Below are positions 34,672 to 43,991 of a stretch of DNA of 63,472 bases, piece by piece. The notes beneath the pieces are model-generated. The model made no database searches, had not been told where the DNA came from, and saw nothing but the letters and a program-made list of their open reading frames with translations. Both the position numbers and the translations under genes were made by a program. Origin of the DNA: Gammaproteobacteria bacterium. Lineage in GTDB: Bacteria; Pseudomonadota; Gammaproteobacteria; Steroidobacterales; Steroidobacteraceae. The first letter of the stretch is position 1, and the number at the start of each line of letters is the position of its first letter. The stretch is taken from contig JAQGOG010000162.1 of the NCBI GenBank assembly GCA_028293765.1, forward strand, positions 1-63,472. The letters are read 5' to 3'.

Positions 34672-35178
34672 TTGAGCAGTCCTTTCGACGAGCTGACACA
34701 ATCTCTTCCCCATACGGAACACCTCATACGCATCAGCCTGCGCTTGCTGGTCGCGCTCGTCATCGGCGCTCTGGTCGGCCTGCAGCGCGAGCTCACACAC
34801 AAGCCCGCCGGCCTGCGCACTCACATGCTATTGGCATTGGGGACCGCGCTCGTACTCGTGGCCGCGGCCGAATCCGGCATGAGTTCGAGTGACCTGTCCC
34901 GCGTCATTCAAGGACTGGTCACGGGCATCGGCTTCCTGGGCGGCGGCGCAATTCTCAAGCTGACTGCCGAACACGAGATTCACGGGCTGACGACCGCAGC
35001 GGGAATCTGGATGACTGCTGCTGCCAGCGCCGCGGCAGGGCTTGGCCAACTCGCACTTGCCCTGATAGGCGTCTGCCTCGGGCTGGTGGTACTCGGAGCA
35101 TTCGCGAAGCTCGAAAAGCGTCTGGGCGTGCGCGCATCCAGAGATGCCGCGAATCTCAAGCCGCCAGACGGCCCTTAG
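34672..35178 (+). CDS. MgtC/SapB family membrane protein
   Basis: A 168-aa protein with the MgtC N-terminal membrane domain: IGALVGLQRELTHKPAGLRT, then THMLLALGTALVLVAA and the GIGFLGGGAILK glycine motif. It lacks the long C-terminal ACT-like domain of virulence MgtC, so it is the short type. The TTG at 34672 is chosen, with GGGGGG upstream and just after the hydrolase stop (34634); the open frame extends into that gene. Role in Mg homeostasis is inferred from the family only. Confidence 0.82.
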   Translation: MSSPFDELTQSLPHTEHLIRISLRLLVALVIGALVGLQRELTHKPAGLRTHMLLALGTALVLVAAAESGMSSSDLSRVIQGLVTGIGFLGGGAILKLTAEHEIHGLTTAAGIWMTAAASAAAGLGQLALALIGVCLGLVVLGAFAKLEKRLGVRASRDAANLKPPDGP

Positions 35179-35192
35179 TCGCTAAATTCGCC

Positions 35193-36101
35193 TCACGCCA
35201 ACAGTTTGACGATCTCCTCCCTCTGTTGCGCGTTCGGCAGCCGGCCACGGGCGCCCCCGAGGTTGTCCTGCAAGTGACCGACCTTCCCGGTTGCGGGAAT
35301 GATGCAGGTCACCGCCGGATGTCCGGCGATAAACTTCAAGAACACTTGGCCCCAACTCGTGGCGTCGATATCCACGGCCCACGGCGGCAGTGCTTTACCC
35401 TTTACACGCTCGAACAGCGCCCCGTCTTCGAACGGGCGGTTTACGAGCACGGCGACTCCACGTTCGGCGGCGAGCGGCAGCAGGCGCTTCTCTGCATCGC
35501 GCGTGAGCGGTGAGTAGTTCAGCTGCACAAAGTCCAATTTTTCGCGGCTGAGAACTCGTGCGAGATCGCCATGCGAAGAGACGGTGTAGTGGGTGATGCC
35601 GATATAACGCACACGGCCTTCTTCCTTCCACTGCCGCAACGTTCTCAACTGGGTATCGAGATCCAGGAGGTTATGAACCTGGATGAGATCCAGTCGCGGC
35701 GTTTTCAGCAGCTGTGCGGAATGCGTCATCTGCTCGATTCCCGGCCGCTCGCCCCGGGTCCAGACCTTGGTGGCGAGAAAGGCCTGCTGGTGCATGGCCG
35801 CTGTCAGGAGATCGCCGAGCACGCGCTCCGCCGTGGAGTACATCGGCGAAGTATCAATGAGTCGCCCCCCAGCCGCGAAGAACGCGTCCAGCACCTCTTT
35901 CAGCGGCGCACGCGCCGCTGCCGACTCACCTACCTCGAACGGTCCCGACGTACCGAGGCCGAGGACCGGTATCTCCTCGCCAGTCGAGGGGATCTTGCGC
36001 CTGATTAGTGCATCCTTCCCGCCGGCGGCGGACTCACGTCCAGACACTGCAGCGGCTAGCATCAAGCTTCCTCCTCCGACAATTGTTTGGCGTCTATTCA
36101 C
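35193..36101 (-). CDS. Aldo/keto reductase with Tat-like signal
   Basis: A 302-aa TIM-barrel oxidoreductase. The N-terminus MNRRQTIVGGGSLMLAAAV looks like a twin-arginine signal, suggesting export of a folded enzyme. Catalytic tetrad positions are visible: Asp and Tyr in LIDTSPMYSTAERVLG, Lys in FLATKVWTRG, His in LIQVHNLLDL. The C-terminal IIPATGKVGHLQDNLGGARG is typical of the cofactor-binding end. Exported aldo/keto reductases of this kind have unknown substrates. Confidence 0.85.
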   Translation of the reverse strand: MNRRQTIVGGGSLMLAAAVSGRESAAGGKDALIRRKIPSTGEEIPVLGLGTSGPFEVGESAAARAPLKEVLDAFFAAGGRLIDTSPMYSTAERVLGDLLTAAMHQQAFLATKVWTRGERPGIEQMTHSAQLLKTPRLDLIQVHNLLDLDTQLRTLRQWKEEGRVRYIGITHYTVSSHGDLARVLSREKLDFVQLNYSPLTRDAEKRLLPLAAERGVAVLVNRPFEDGALFERVKGKALPPWAVDIDATSWGQVFLKFIAGHPAVTCIIPATGKVGHLQDNLGGARGRLPNAQQREEIVKLLA

Positions 36102-36143
36102 GCAGCCTCCCGCATCGTCGCGCTCGATCGTGTTACGGACGCA

Positions 36144-37922
36144 TCATATGAGTGTCGCGTCGGTTTCCGCCACACTGCTCGCGCCGCTCTCAACTACGCG
36201 GGCCAGAGCTAATGCGTTCGGTAGTACGTGCTCGGCATAGAAAAGCGCCGTGCGGATCTTTGCGTCGTAGAACTCGCGGTCCGGGCCGTCTGTGTGCGCG
36301 GCGGCGATGGCGGATGCCTTTGTCATGAGCCAGCCACCGATGACGAATCCACACAGCTTCAAATACGGCACAGAGACAGCCATACCGAGATCCGGACGCG
36401 ACGCTAACATTCCCAGAAGCGCTTTCGTCGCTCGCTTGAGAAGCGAGACTGCCTCCACGGCGGCCTTGCGAGTCGCATTCGTCGCCACGTTGTCGGTCGT
36501 CAACGCCTCCAGCTCCCGCTCCATATCGGCTATCAGCATATACATGGCAGCTCCGCGATCCCGCCCGAGCTTGCGGCCGATGAGATCGTTGGACTGGATC
36601 CCGGTGGTGCCCTCGTAAATGGTAGTGATGCGTACGTCACGCATGTACTGCGCGGCGCCCGTTTCTTCTATGAAGCCCATTCCGCCGTGCACCTGAATGC
36701 CGATTGCGGCGACCTCGTTGCCGATCTCCGTGCACCAGCCTTTGACGATGGGAATAAGGAGGTCGCCACGCGTCTGCGCCGCGGCGCGCTGGCTCTCGTT
36801 CGCGCCATACGCTCCGAGATCGAGTTGGAGCGCGGCATACAGCGCCATCGCGCGAGCGGCTTCCGTCGACGATTTCATCGTCAACAGCATCCGCTTTACG
36901 TCGGGATGATGAATGATAGGTGCCGGCCCGCTCGGCTGCGCAACCGGTGGCTTCCCCTGGATTCGGGTACGCGCCCACTCAGCGGCGTGTTGGAACGCGC
37001 GCTCGCCGACGGAGTAACCTTCCAGCCCCACGGACAGTCGCGCGGCGTTCATCATGATGAACATGTACTCGAGGCCGCGATTCGGCTCACCCACGAGATG
37101 GCCAATCGCGCCGTCATGATCGCCGAACGCCAGCACGCAGGTGGGGCTCGCGTGGATCCCGAGCTTGTGCTCGATCGACACGCAGCGCACTTCGTTGCGA
37201 GCGCCGAGCGAGCCATCATCGTTGACGAGTACCTTCGGTACGATGAACAGCGAGATCCCCTTCACGCCCGGCGGGGATCCCTCGATGCGGGCGAGCACCA
37301 TGTGGATGGTGTTGCTCGTGAGGTCGTGATCGCCCCACGTGATGAAGATTTTCTGTCCGAAGACCCGGAACCGCTTCCCGTCAGGAACCGCGCGAGTGCG
37401 CACCTGCGCGAGATCCGAACCGGCTTGGGGCTCGGTGAGGTCCATGGTGCCGGTCCACTCGCCGCTCACCATTTTGGGCAGGAATAGCTGCTTTTGCGCC
37501 TGCGAGCCGCTCAGCTCGAGCGCGTGCACGGCGCCGTGCGTCAACATGGGACACAGCTTGAATGCCAGATTCGCGGACGCCCACAGCTCCTGCACTGCTA
37601 TGGCCAGCACCTGCGGTACGCGTTGTCCCCCGAACTCGGGATCCGCCCCGAGCTGCGGCCACCCGCCGGCAACGAACTGTTGGTATGCCGCGCGAAAGCC
37701 GGCTGCGGTGACCACGCCCTCGGCGGTCCAGCGTGCGCCCTCGCTGTCGCCGGGCTTGTTGAGCGGATCGAGCACGGTTTGCGCGAATCGCGCCGCCTCG
37801 TCGAGGACCGACGCGGCCAGCTCGTCCGAGTAGTCGGCGAGACCCGGACATGCGGCGAGGCTCGCCGATCCCAGTAATTCCTCGATTACGAAACGCAATT
37901 CCCGCAGTGGCGCGCGATACAT
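36144..37922 (-). CDS. Acyl-CoA dehydrogenase (long form, DmdC/FadE-like)
   Basis: A 592-aa flavoprotein. It has the extra N-terminal segment of long acyl-CoA dehydrogenases (YRAPLRELRFVIEELLG), the FAD/substrate signature TMDLTEPQAGSDLAQVRT, QKIFITWGDHDLT, and the active region GGMGFIEETGAAQYMRDVRI followed by TTIYEGTTGIQ. The C-terminal domain after residue 470 is that of the 3-methylmercaptopropionyl-CoA dehydrogenase group. ATG 37922 has GGGGGG eight bases upstream. Its LysR neighbour lies directly upstream in the same direction. Chain-length preference unknown. Confidence 0.88.
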   Translation of the reverse strand: MYRAPLRELRFVIEELLGSASLAACPGLADYSDELAASVLDEAARFAQTVLDPLNKPGDSEGARWTAEGVVTAAGFRAAYQQFVAGGWPQLGADPEFGGQRVPQVLAIAVQELWASANLAFKLCPMLTHGAVHALELSGSQAQKQLFLPKMVSGEWTGTMDLTEPQAGSDLAQVRTRAVPDGKRFRVFGQKIFITWGDHDLTSNTIHMVLARIEGSPPGVKGISLFIVPKVLVNDDGSLGARNEVRCVSIEHKLGIHASPTCVLAFGDHDGAIGHLVGEPNRGLEYMFIMMNAARLSVGLEGYSVGERAFQHAAEWARTRIQGKPPVAQPSGPAPIIHHPDVKRMLLTMKSSTEAARAMALYAALQLDLGAYGANESQRAAAQTRGDLLIPIVKGWCTEIGNEVAAIGIQVHGGMGFIEETGAAQYMRDVRITTIYEGTTGIQSNDLIGRKLGRDRGAAMYMLIADMERELEALTTDNVATNATRKAAVEAVSLLKRATKALLGMLASRPDLGMAVSVPYLKLCGFVIGGWLMTKASAIAAAHTDGPDREFYDAKIRTALFYAEHVLPNALALARVVESGASSVAETDATLI

Positions 37923-38018
37923 GTGGATTCCCCCCAAGCACTAAGGCCTAGTGTAGCCGGTTTTTGAGGTTATCCTACTCGCCAGTAACATGGCGCCTAT
38001 GAATGGGCCGGCGAGAGA

Positions 38019-38939
38019 TCAGGGGCCCGGGGAGTTGGAAGGAGCGAGTGCTGGCACGATGTTCGCAGCGAGAAAATCCACGAAGCGCTGCACGCGCGGA
38101 TCCGCCTCGAGGGACGCCGGATAGAGCGCGTACAACGCCACCGCCGGAGGCAAAGTCCATTCGGGGAGCACCCATTTCAGGCGTCCCGTCGCCAGCCCCT
38201 GGCGGCACAGAAATTCCGGCAATAGTCCAATGCCCAGCCCGGCTGCTGTCGCGGCGTGCAGCACCGCCGGATCGTTGATGGCGAGTTTCGGCGCGAGCGG
38301 GACTTCGGCGCGCTGCGAGCCGCGCTCCAGTCTCAGCCGGAACTCGGGCAGATCGGTCGCCTCTGGGGTCAGCAGATCGTGCCCGCGCAGATCTTCGGGG
38401 CGGAGAGGCAAGCCACGCTGCTGCAGATACGCGGGCGTCGCGCATAGCAGAGCGGGAGGGGCACCCAAAAGACGACGCGTGACGGCCGAGTCAGGCTCCG
38501 CCTGAGGTCGAATCGCAACGTCCCAGCCTTCGGTCGCGCTTTCGTTGTCCAGAGCCACTTCCAATGGCACATCCGGAAACGCTTCCAGGAATCGCGGCAC
38601 GAGGGGGGTCAGCAACACGCGGCCATACGTTGGATCTGCAACCACGCGCAGCGGTCCCGCGCTTGGCGCATGCAGCTTCGCAATCGCCGCGCGAGCCGCA
38701 TCCGACTCCTCCACGACTCGCTTCGCATGCGGATACAGCAAGCGCCCGGCGGGCGTGAGCGAGATGCGCCGAGTCGTTCGTTCGAGCACGCGCACCCCAA
38801 GCGCCTTCTCCAGATCCGCGATCGCCCGGCTCACAGCGGCTTTGGGTACCCCCAGGGCGCGAGCGGCCGCGGAGAAACCGTTCAGGTCTACAACTTTGGC
38901 CAGCACAGCCAGCTGGGCGGGAGTCCAGATAAGATTCAA
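38019..38939 (-). CDS. LysR family transcriptional regulator
   Basis: A 306-aa regulator. N-terminal winged helix: AVLAKVVDLNGFSAAARALG, then VPKAAVSRAIADLEKALGVR and LLERTTRRISLTPAGR-type wing. The rest is the periplasmic-binding-like effector domain, ending in a Pro/Ser tail. TTG 38939 is chosen (GGAG twelve bases upstream) because the frame extends back to 39518 across the DUF1993 gene, where it is plainly antisense. It lies upstream of the acyl-CoA dehydrogenase and divergent from DUF1993; either could be a target. Confidence 0.85.
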   Translation of the reverse strand: MNLIWTPAQLAVLAKVVDLNGFSAAARALGVPKAAVSRAIADLEKALGVRVLERTTRRISLTPAGRLLYPHAKRVVEESDAARAAIAKLHAPSAGPLRVVADPTYGRVLLTPLVPRFLEAFPDVPLEVALDNESATEGWDVAIRPQAEPDSAVTRRLLGAPPALLCATPAYLQQRGLPLRPEDLRGHDLLTPEATDLPEFRLRLERGSQRAEVPLAPKLAINDPAVLHAATAAGLGIGLLPEFLCRQGLATGRLKWVLPEWTLPPAVALYALYPASLEADPRVQRFVDFLAANIVPALAPSNSPGP

Positions 38940-39053
38940 GATGGCGCCAATCTCCTGGTGGTCGGCCCCTATTGTTTCACCCAAGAGGCACGCAGGCCAA
39001 GCTTCAGGCGCGTAGAATTCGGCCCCCAACGCTGACCATCCCCAGGGGAATCC

Positions 39054-39563
39054 ATGAAGATCACAGTCCAGGCACTGTCCGCTGATGTATTCGCGAACTC
39101 TCTCACCAATCTTTCGGTCATTCTCGAGAAGGGTCTCGCGCACGCGACCGCCCGCAAGTTCGATCCCGCCGTCCTCGTGAACTCGCGCCTCGCGCCGGAC
39201 ATGCTGCCGCTGTCGCGCCAAGTGCAGATCGCGTGCGACAACGCGAAGAACGGCACGGCCCGCCTCGCAGGACTCGAGCCCCCGCGCTTCGAGGACAACG
39301 AAAAGACGATCGAGGAACTGCGCGCCCGTATCGCAAGGACGGTCGACTATTTGAAGGGCATCCCCGCGAACGCTTTCGAGGGATCCGAAGACCGTGAATT
39401 CAAAGTGCCGGTCGGCCCCGAGAAATTTCTCGATTTCAAGGGACTCGATTATCTGCAGCGCTGGGCCATACCCAATGTTTTCTTCCACATCACGACGGCC
39501 TACGCGATCCTCCGGCACAACGGCGTCGAGATCGGCAAGCGCGACTACCTCGGCGGCCGCTGA
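39054..39563 (+). CDS. DUF1993 domain protein
   Basis: A 169-aa protein that matches DUF1993 along its length: SLTNLSVILEKGLAHATARK, then a helical core with NSRLAPDMLPLSRQVQIACD, and a C-terminal WAIPNVFFHITTAYAILRHN followed by GVEIGKRDYLG. The fold is a DinB-like four-helix bundle; function is unknown. It is divergent from the LysR regulator across 114 nt. Confidence 0.85.
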   Translation: MKITVQALSADVFANSLTNLSVILEKGLAHATARKFDPAVLVNSRLAPDMLPLSRQVQIACDNAKNGTARLAGLEPPRFEDNEKTIEELRARIARTVDYLKGIPANAFEGSEDREFKVPVGPEKFLDFKGLDYLQRWAIPNVFFHITTAYAILRHNGVEIGKRDYLGGR

Positions 39564-39603
39564 ACCTCGCCTTTAGTCCCGCCCAGGCGCCCCATGTTGA
39601 CTG

Positions 39604-39635
39604 GCTCGCGGATACATTTCGGTGTGTCCGCGAGC
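39604..39635. other. Strong stem-loop downstream of the DUF1993 gene
   Basis: GCTCGCGGA pairs perfectly with TCCGCGAGC, and ACA/TGT extend the stem around a TTTCGG loop, giving about 13 pairs including one wobble. No T-run follows (ATTGTC), so it may be a weak terminator or an mRNA end structure for the DUF1993 transcript. Confidence 0.45.
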
Positions 39636-39636
39636 A

Positions 39637-39666
39637 TTGTCAAATTCCTGCAATTGAATATGACAA
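39637..39666. promoter_or_regulatory. Operator-like imperfect palindrome upstream of the degenerate EAL gene
   Basis: TTGTCA-A-ATTC and GAAT-A-TGACAA form 11-nt inverted arms with a single mismatch around an 8-bp centre. It is AT-rich against a GC-rich background and lies 129 bp before the ATG of the EAL-like gene, directly after the stem-loop at 39604. It looks like a binding site for a dimeric regulator; which one is unknown. Confidence 0.4.
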
Positions 39667-39794
39667 ACGATTGCTGAACAACCGTTCGCATCTGCCGACG
39701 GAACGTTAAGGCAATCACGGCAGCGCCGCTTGGGTCCTGCCACTCTATCCGCCGTCGGACAACATCACTTGTCCGATTTCGTGCGCACTCCTGG

Positions 39795-41840
39795 ATGGGG
39801 AAGTCCTTGCAGCCACTGAACGCTATGGCCGTGCGTCCGCCCGCTAACACGCCCGCAGCCGCCGCTCCCGCGGCATCCGAACCCGTTACAGCGGAATCGC
39901 TGGGATGGCAGTTACGCGCAGCTCTGCCGCCGCTGCGCCTTCATTCCGTATCGCTTTACGACGACCAGGCCAACGTGCTGTGGTTGAGTGAAGGCGCGCT
40001 CGGGCCGGATGAGCACAACGTGGTGCTCGAGGCCATGGAGACTCTCGCGAACGATACGTCGTTACCCTGTTATGAGAATGGGCTGGAGGACGGGCGCGTC
40101 GGCATTTTCCTTCCCGTACGCGCGCCGCAGGGAGACCTCGTCGGGATCGCCATGATCCTGGCCGACCTCAAGTCGGTCGGTGACGGAGTTCTGGAACGCA
40201 TGGTGGGTCCGCAGGTGCGGACGATCATGCAGAAGATTGCGGTCCTTCTGCGCCCGGGGGCGACACGCGTCGGAAGTGCGGAGCCCGTGGTGCCCGTGCT
40301 GGAGCTCGCCCCTGAGCGTGCGTCAACACAGCCCCGCCCGGTCGCTGCGGCTGTTCAACCGCCTGCCGCTCTCGCCGGGACCGCTCCGTCGGCACCAGCG
40401 CAGACCGTGCCTATCAGACCTGCCTCCGCCGCGGCAAAATTAGTCGCCGCGCCACCGTCATCCGACGCGCTGTCACCGCAAGCAATAGATGACATCCTCG
40501 AATTCGAGCTCTTTCCGGAGCCGCGGTCGGTTGAAAATCTCAAGCCTGCGCCACCAGCGACCATGCTTCCGCCAACGCCGCCTGTCCTGGCGGAGTCCGT
40601 CATGGCGCTGGAGCTCCTGGGAGATCTATCGCCTCCGACGGTGGAGCCCGAAACAGCGAAGCCCTCTGCGAAGGGAAGCTCACCGGCGCGCGTGACTTCT
40701 CCCGTCAAAGCAACTACGCAAGTGGTGCCGACGGTCACGCCTACACCTGAAACGCAACCGCTTGCAGCAGCGCCCGCAGCGCCTGCTTCGGTCGCGAACG
40801 AGGCGAGCTTGTCTTTCGTGGCGGCCGATGCGGTGCCGACCGCAATTGCTTCGCCGAATACGCCTACGGGCCCAGCCGCGGTTGCCAGCGCTGCCTCCGA
40901 GACCTCGGCGCCGGTCATCACTGCAAGCCCTGCTGCCGCCCCGACGGCTGCAACATCAATTTCCGCGAGTGCGCCCAAATCTTCGGGGGCAACCACGACG
41001 TCCAAGGCCCTTGCTACGCCAGCAACAACCGGCACAGCGAGAGCACTCCCTATACCAGGAGCAACGGGCACCGTCCCGGCACTGGGCAATCCCGGCGCTA
41101 CTGGCACATCACGGACGCTTGCGCTCGACCCCACGAACCTGATCCTCGAGGTACAACCCTTCGCAAAGCTTCGTGCGGGCGGCCGGACGCGACGATACGA
41201 GGTGCTGGCGCGTGTTCCGCACCGCGACGCCAACCGCGCCTCTGCCGCGATGGACGGAGTCGCCCTGCAACGCCTGCTCGCCTGGCTCGGCACCAATCGC
41301 CCGGCCTGGAGCTTGGAGCCGACGAGCTTCAGTTTGAATCTCTCGATCTCAACGCTCGAGGATGACCGCTTCCCACAGCACGTGGCGTCCTGCCTCAGAG
41401 CGAACGGCATCGCGGCGGACAACATTGGATTCGAGATCGCCGAATCTCTGTGCACGCAGCGGCGCGCGCAGGTGGAACGCTTCATCACCCTATGCGACAA
41501 GCTCGGCTGCTTCGTCGTGATCGACGACTTCTCGTTCGACTCCTCGATGCTGCCGCTGCTGCGCTCGAAAGCGCTGCGGCTCGTGAAGATCGATCCGAAG
41601 CTCACTTCGGCGGCCTTGCGCGACAAGCTGTCGCAGGCGATGGTGGTTGCGATCGTCCAGGCGGTGAAGGTTCTCGGGATTCACTGCGCTGCCAAGCGGG
41701 TCGACTCGCAGGCGTCCCTGCAATGGCTCACGGCCATCGGCTGCGATTTCGCCCAGGGGCCGGCGCTTTCACAGGTGCAGCCGCTCGAGGCCCTGGCCCA
41801 GCCGCAAAACCTCGCCACCGAGGCCGGGAAGGCCGGTTGA
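39795..41840 (+). CDS. Degenerate EAL-domain protein with Pro/Ala-rich linker
   Basis: A 681-aa protein in three parts: a GAF/PAS-like domain (residues 35-155), about 280 residues of Ala/Pro/Thr/Ser-rich low complexity, and an EAL-type fold from about residue 450. The EAL signature is eroded: RRYEVLARV replaces the E-x-L-x-R motif, GFEIAES keeps the Glu, the metal-binding DDFG reads DDFS, and the AEGVE segment reads AKRVDS. It is therefore unlikely to hydrolyse c-di-GMP and more likely binds it or acts by protein contact, as known for other degenerate EAL proteins. The linker suggests a flexible tether. Confidence 0.72.
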   Translation: MGKSLQPLNAMAVRPPANTPAAAAPAASEPVTAESLGWQLRAALPPLRLHSVSLYDDQANVLWLSEGALGPDEHNVVLEAMETLANDTSLPCYENGLEDGRVGIFLPVRAPQGDLVGIAMILADLKSVGDGVLERMVGPQVRTIMQKIAVLLRPGATRVGSAEPVVPVLELAPERASTQPRPVAAAVQPPAALAGTAPSAPAQTVPIRPASAAAKLVAAPPSSDALSPQAIDDILEFELFPEPRSVENLKPAPPATMLPPTPPVLAESVMALELLGDLSPPTVEPETAKPSAKGSSPARVTSPVKATTQVVPTVTPTPETQPLAAAPAAPASVANEASLSFVAADAVPTAIASPNTPTGPAAVASAASETSAPVITASPAAAPTAATSISASAPKSSGATTTSKALATPATTGTARALPIPGATGTVPALGNPGATGTSRTLALDPTNLILEVQPFAKLRAGGRTRRYEVLARVPHRDANRASAAMDGVALQRLLAWLGTNRPAWSLEPTSFSLNLSISTLEDDRFPQHVASCLRANGIAADNIGFEIAESLCTQRRAQVERFITLCDKLGCFVVIDDFSFDSSMLPLLRSKALRLVKIDPKLTSAALRDKLSQAMVVAIVQAVKVLGIHCAAKRVDSQASLQWLTAIGCDFAQGPALSQVQPLEALAQPQNLATEAGKAG

Positions 41841-42027
41841 GCTCTGATTCAGCACGGCAATTCATTGACTTGGCGCGCTTCTAGCCCATCCGGCCGCAGA
41901 CCGGCCAGCCCCCCTTACGAATACCCTGCGACGAGCCGAGCATCGAGCGCGTTCATCTGGCCGCGCCCGTAAGCGAGATAGCCTAAGCTTCCCCAAACGC
42001 GCACTCCCCGCACCCGCGTACCGAAGC

Positions 42028-43152
42028 ATGCTGACGCTCGAACAATTCCGCTCCAATCGCAACGCTCTGTTCTGGAGCCTGCACGCCGCCGGCTGGGGGG
42101 CGTACGGCGTGAGCCAGTACTTCGGCGCACTCCTCTACGAAAAACCCAACAGCTACGCGCAAGTCATCATGGTGGCGGCGGTGTCGGGCTTCATTCTGTC
42201 GATGCCCATGCGATTCATCTACCGGCGCCTGTGGGGACGCACGCCGCGCTCGATCGTTGTGGGCGTACTGGCAACCTGCTACGTCATCGCACTTGCGCTG
42301 CGCACGGTCATCAACCTGGCCTACAAGCAATTCGTCGAGCCGGACTGGCAGTTCAAGACATTGTTCGAGCTGTTCGGCGGCGCCATCTCCGCGACCTATC
42401 TGCTGCTGTGCTGGAGCGCGCTCTACTTCGGAATCAAGTACTACGAGTCGCAGCAGCAGCAACAGGAGGCTGTTTTGAAAGCCGTCGCGCTCGCGCAGGA
42501 ATCGCAGCTGAAGATGTTGCGTTACCAGTTGAACCCGCATTTTCTGTTCAACACGCTGAATGCCATCTCGACTCTCATTCTCGACAACCAGAATCGCACG
42601 GCCAACCATGCCGTCACGCGCCTCTCGGAATTCCTGCGCTATACGCTCGATCAGGATCCGATGAAGAAAGTATCGCTGCGCCAGGAAATCGAGGCGCTCG
42701 ACCTGTATCTCGGCACGGAGCGGCTGCGCTTCGGCGACCGCCTGCGGCTCGAGTATGCGATCGAGGGGCCGGCGCTCGAGGCGCTCGTGCCCAGTCTCCT
42801 GCTGCAACCGCTCCTGGAGAACTCGCTCAAATACGCGGTTTCCCCCCGTGAACAAGGCGGATGCGTGCGCATCGAGGGCCGCACGCGCGGCTTGATGCTC
42901 GAAGTGAGCGTCATTGATGACGGCCCAGGCATGCAGGACCGCTACTCGCCCAACGAGCGCCGCGGCGTCGGACTGCGCAACACACGCGAGCGGCTCGCTG
43001 TGCTCTACGGCGAGAATCACCGTTTCGCCGTGTTGAACAGTCATCCCGGCCTGCGTATCGATATGGCTCTGCCGTTGGAAACAGCCGGCGCGCACGACGA
43101 GCCCGGCACTGAGCAGCAGACTTATCCCGAGTCGCAAAGGGCAAGCGCATGA
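42028..43152 (+). CDS. LytS/AlgZ-type membrane sensor histidine kinase
   Basis: A 374-aa kinase with four N-terminal membrane segments (residues 20-150) and the His_kinase domain of the LytS family: LKMLRYQLNPHFLFNTLNAI holds the phosphoacceptor His, followed by FLRYTLDQDP, LQPLLENSLKYAV and DDGPGMQDRY with GVGLRNTRERL for ATP binding. Its stop overlaps the regulator start in an ATGA, so the pair is coupled. Homologues pair with AlgR-type regulators. Confidence 0.92.
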   Translation: MLTLEQFRSNRNALFWSLHAAGWGAYGVSQYFGALLYEKPNSYAQVIMVAAVSGFILSMPMRFIYRRLWGRTPRSIVVGVLATCYVIALALRTVINLAYKQFVEPDWQFKTLFELFGGAISATYLLLCWSALYFGIKYYESQQQQQEAVLKAVALAQESQLKMLRYQLNPHFLFNTLNAISTLILDNQNRTANHAVTRLSEFLRYTLDQDPMKKVSLRQEIEALDLYLGTERLRFGDRLRLEYAIEGPALEALVPSLLLQPLLENSLKYAVSPREQGGCVRIEGRTRGLMLEVSVIDDGPGMQDRYSPNERRGVGLRNTRERLAVLYGENHRFAVLNSHPGLRIDMALPLETAGAHDEPGTEQQTYPESQRASA

Positions 43153-43973
43153 AGATTGCCACGATCATCGTCGATGACGAAGCACTCTCGCGGCGCGGAA
43201 TCGAAATCCGCCTGCAGGAAGCCGGAGACTTCAACATCGTAGCCCAATGCCCGAACGGCCGTGAAGCGCTCGCTGCCATTCACGCACACAAGCCCGACCT
43301 CGTGTTTCTCGACATCCAGATGCCTGGAATGTCGGGATTCGAAGTGTTGGCACAAATTCCCCACGAATCGCTTCCCGCGCTGGTGTTCATCACGGCCTAC
43401 GATCAGTACGCCATCCAGGCTTTCGAGGCGCGAGCGGTCGACTATCTGCTGAAGCCGATCGACGATGTGCGTTTCCGCGCCGCGCTCGATCGAGTACGAG
43501 AGCAGGTACAGGCCAAAAGCGCGGCGCACCAGCGCGATCGGCTCGTGGAGATCATTGCTGAGATCACGGGTTCGGGCGAGCTGGCTCTCGATGAGCTGCT
43601 GACACGCGGGCGCGCCGCTGTCGAGGTGCGGCACCCCGAGGTTTTACCCATCCGACAGGGTCGCGAAACGGTGCGTGTCCCGGTTGCCTCGATCCAGTGG
43701 ATCGACGCTGCCGGCGACTACATGTGCATTCACGCCGGCGGCGACACTCACATCCTGCGCGGTACGATGAAAGAGCTCGAGGAGCTTCTGGACCCGAAGT
43801 TGTTCCAGCGCGTGCATCGCTCGACGATCGTGAACCTGCGGCTCGTCAAAAGTCTGCGCGCGCATATGAACGGGGAGTATTTTCTCACTCTCGACGGGGG
43901 GCATGAGCTCAAGCTCTCGCGCACCTATCGGGACAAGGTGGAGTATTTCCTCAACGCGTCCGGCCTCGCCTGA
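43149..43973 (+). CDS. LytTR-type response regulator (AlgR-like)
   Basis: A 274-aa regulator with receiver (TIIVDDEALSRRGIEIRL, phospho-Asp in LVFLDIQMPGMSG, Lys in YLLKPIDDVRF) and a LytTR DNA-binding domain from about residue 165 (LPIRQGRETVRVPVASIQWI, then AAGDYMCIHA and FQRVHRSTIVNL). The arrangement matches AlgR/BtsR. LytTR regulators of this kind often control pili, exopolysaccharide or peptide uptake. Its targets here are unknown. Confidence 0.92.
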   Translation: MKIATIIVDDEALSRRGIEIRLQEAGDFNIVAQCPNGREALAAIHAHKPDLVFLDIQMPGMSGFEVLAQIPHESLPALVFITAYDQYAIQAFEARAVDYLLKPIDDVRFRAALDRVREQVQAKSAAHQRDRLVEIIAEITGSGELALDELLTRGRAAVEVRHPEVLPIRQGRETVRVPVASIQWIDAAGDYMCIHAGGDTHILRGTMKELEELLDPKLFQRVHRSTIVNLRLVKSLRAHMNGEYFLTLDGGHELKLSRTYRDKVEYFLNASGLA

Positions 43974-43991
43974 CGCTCGCAGCACGCGGTA

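Noticed and set aside
38019..39518. 499-aa version of the LysR regulator
   Set aside because: The extension is antisense to the DUF1993 gene, and the winged helix should lie at the N-terminus.
40355..41626. Minus-strand frame opposite the EAL-like gene
   Set aside because: It is antisense low complexity; the plus frame has the GAF-like and EAL-like domains.
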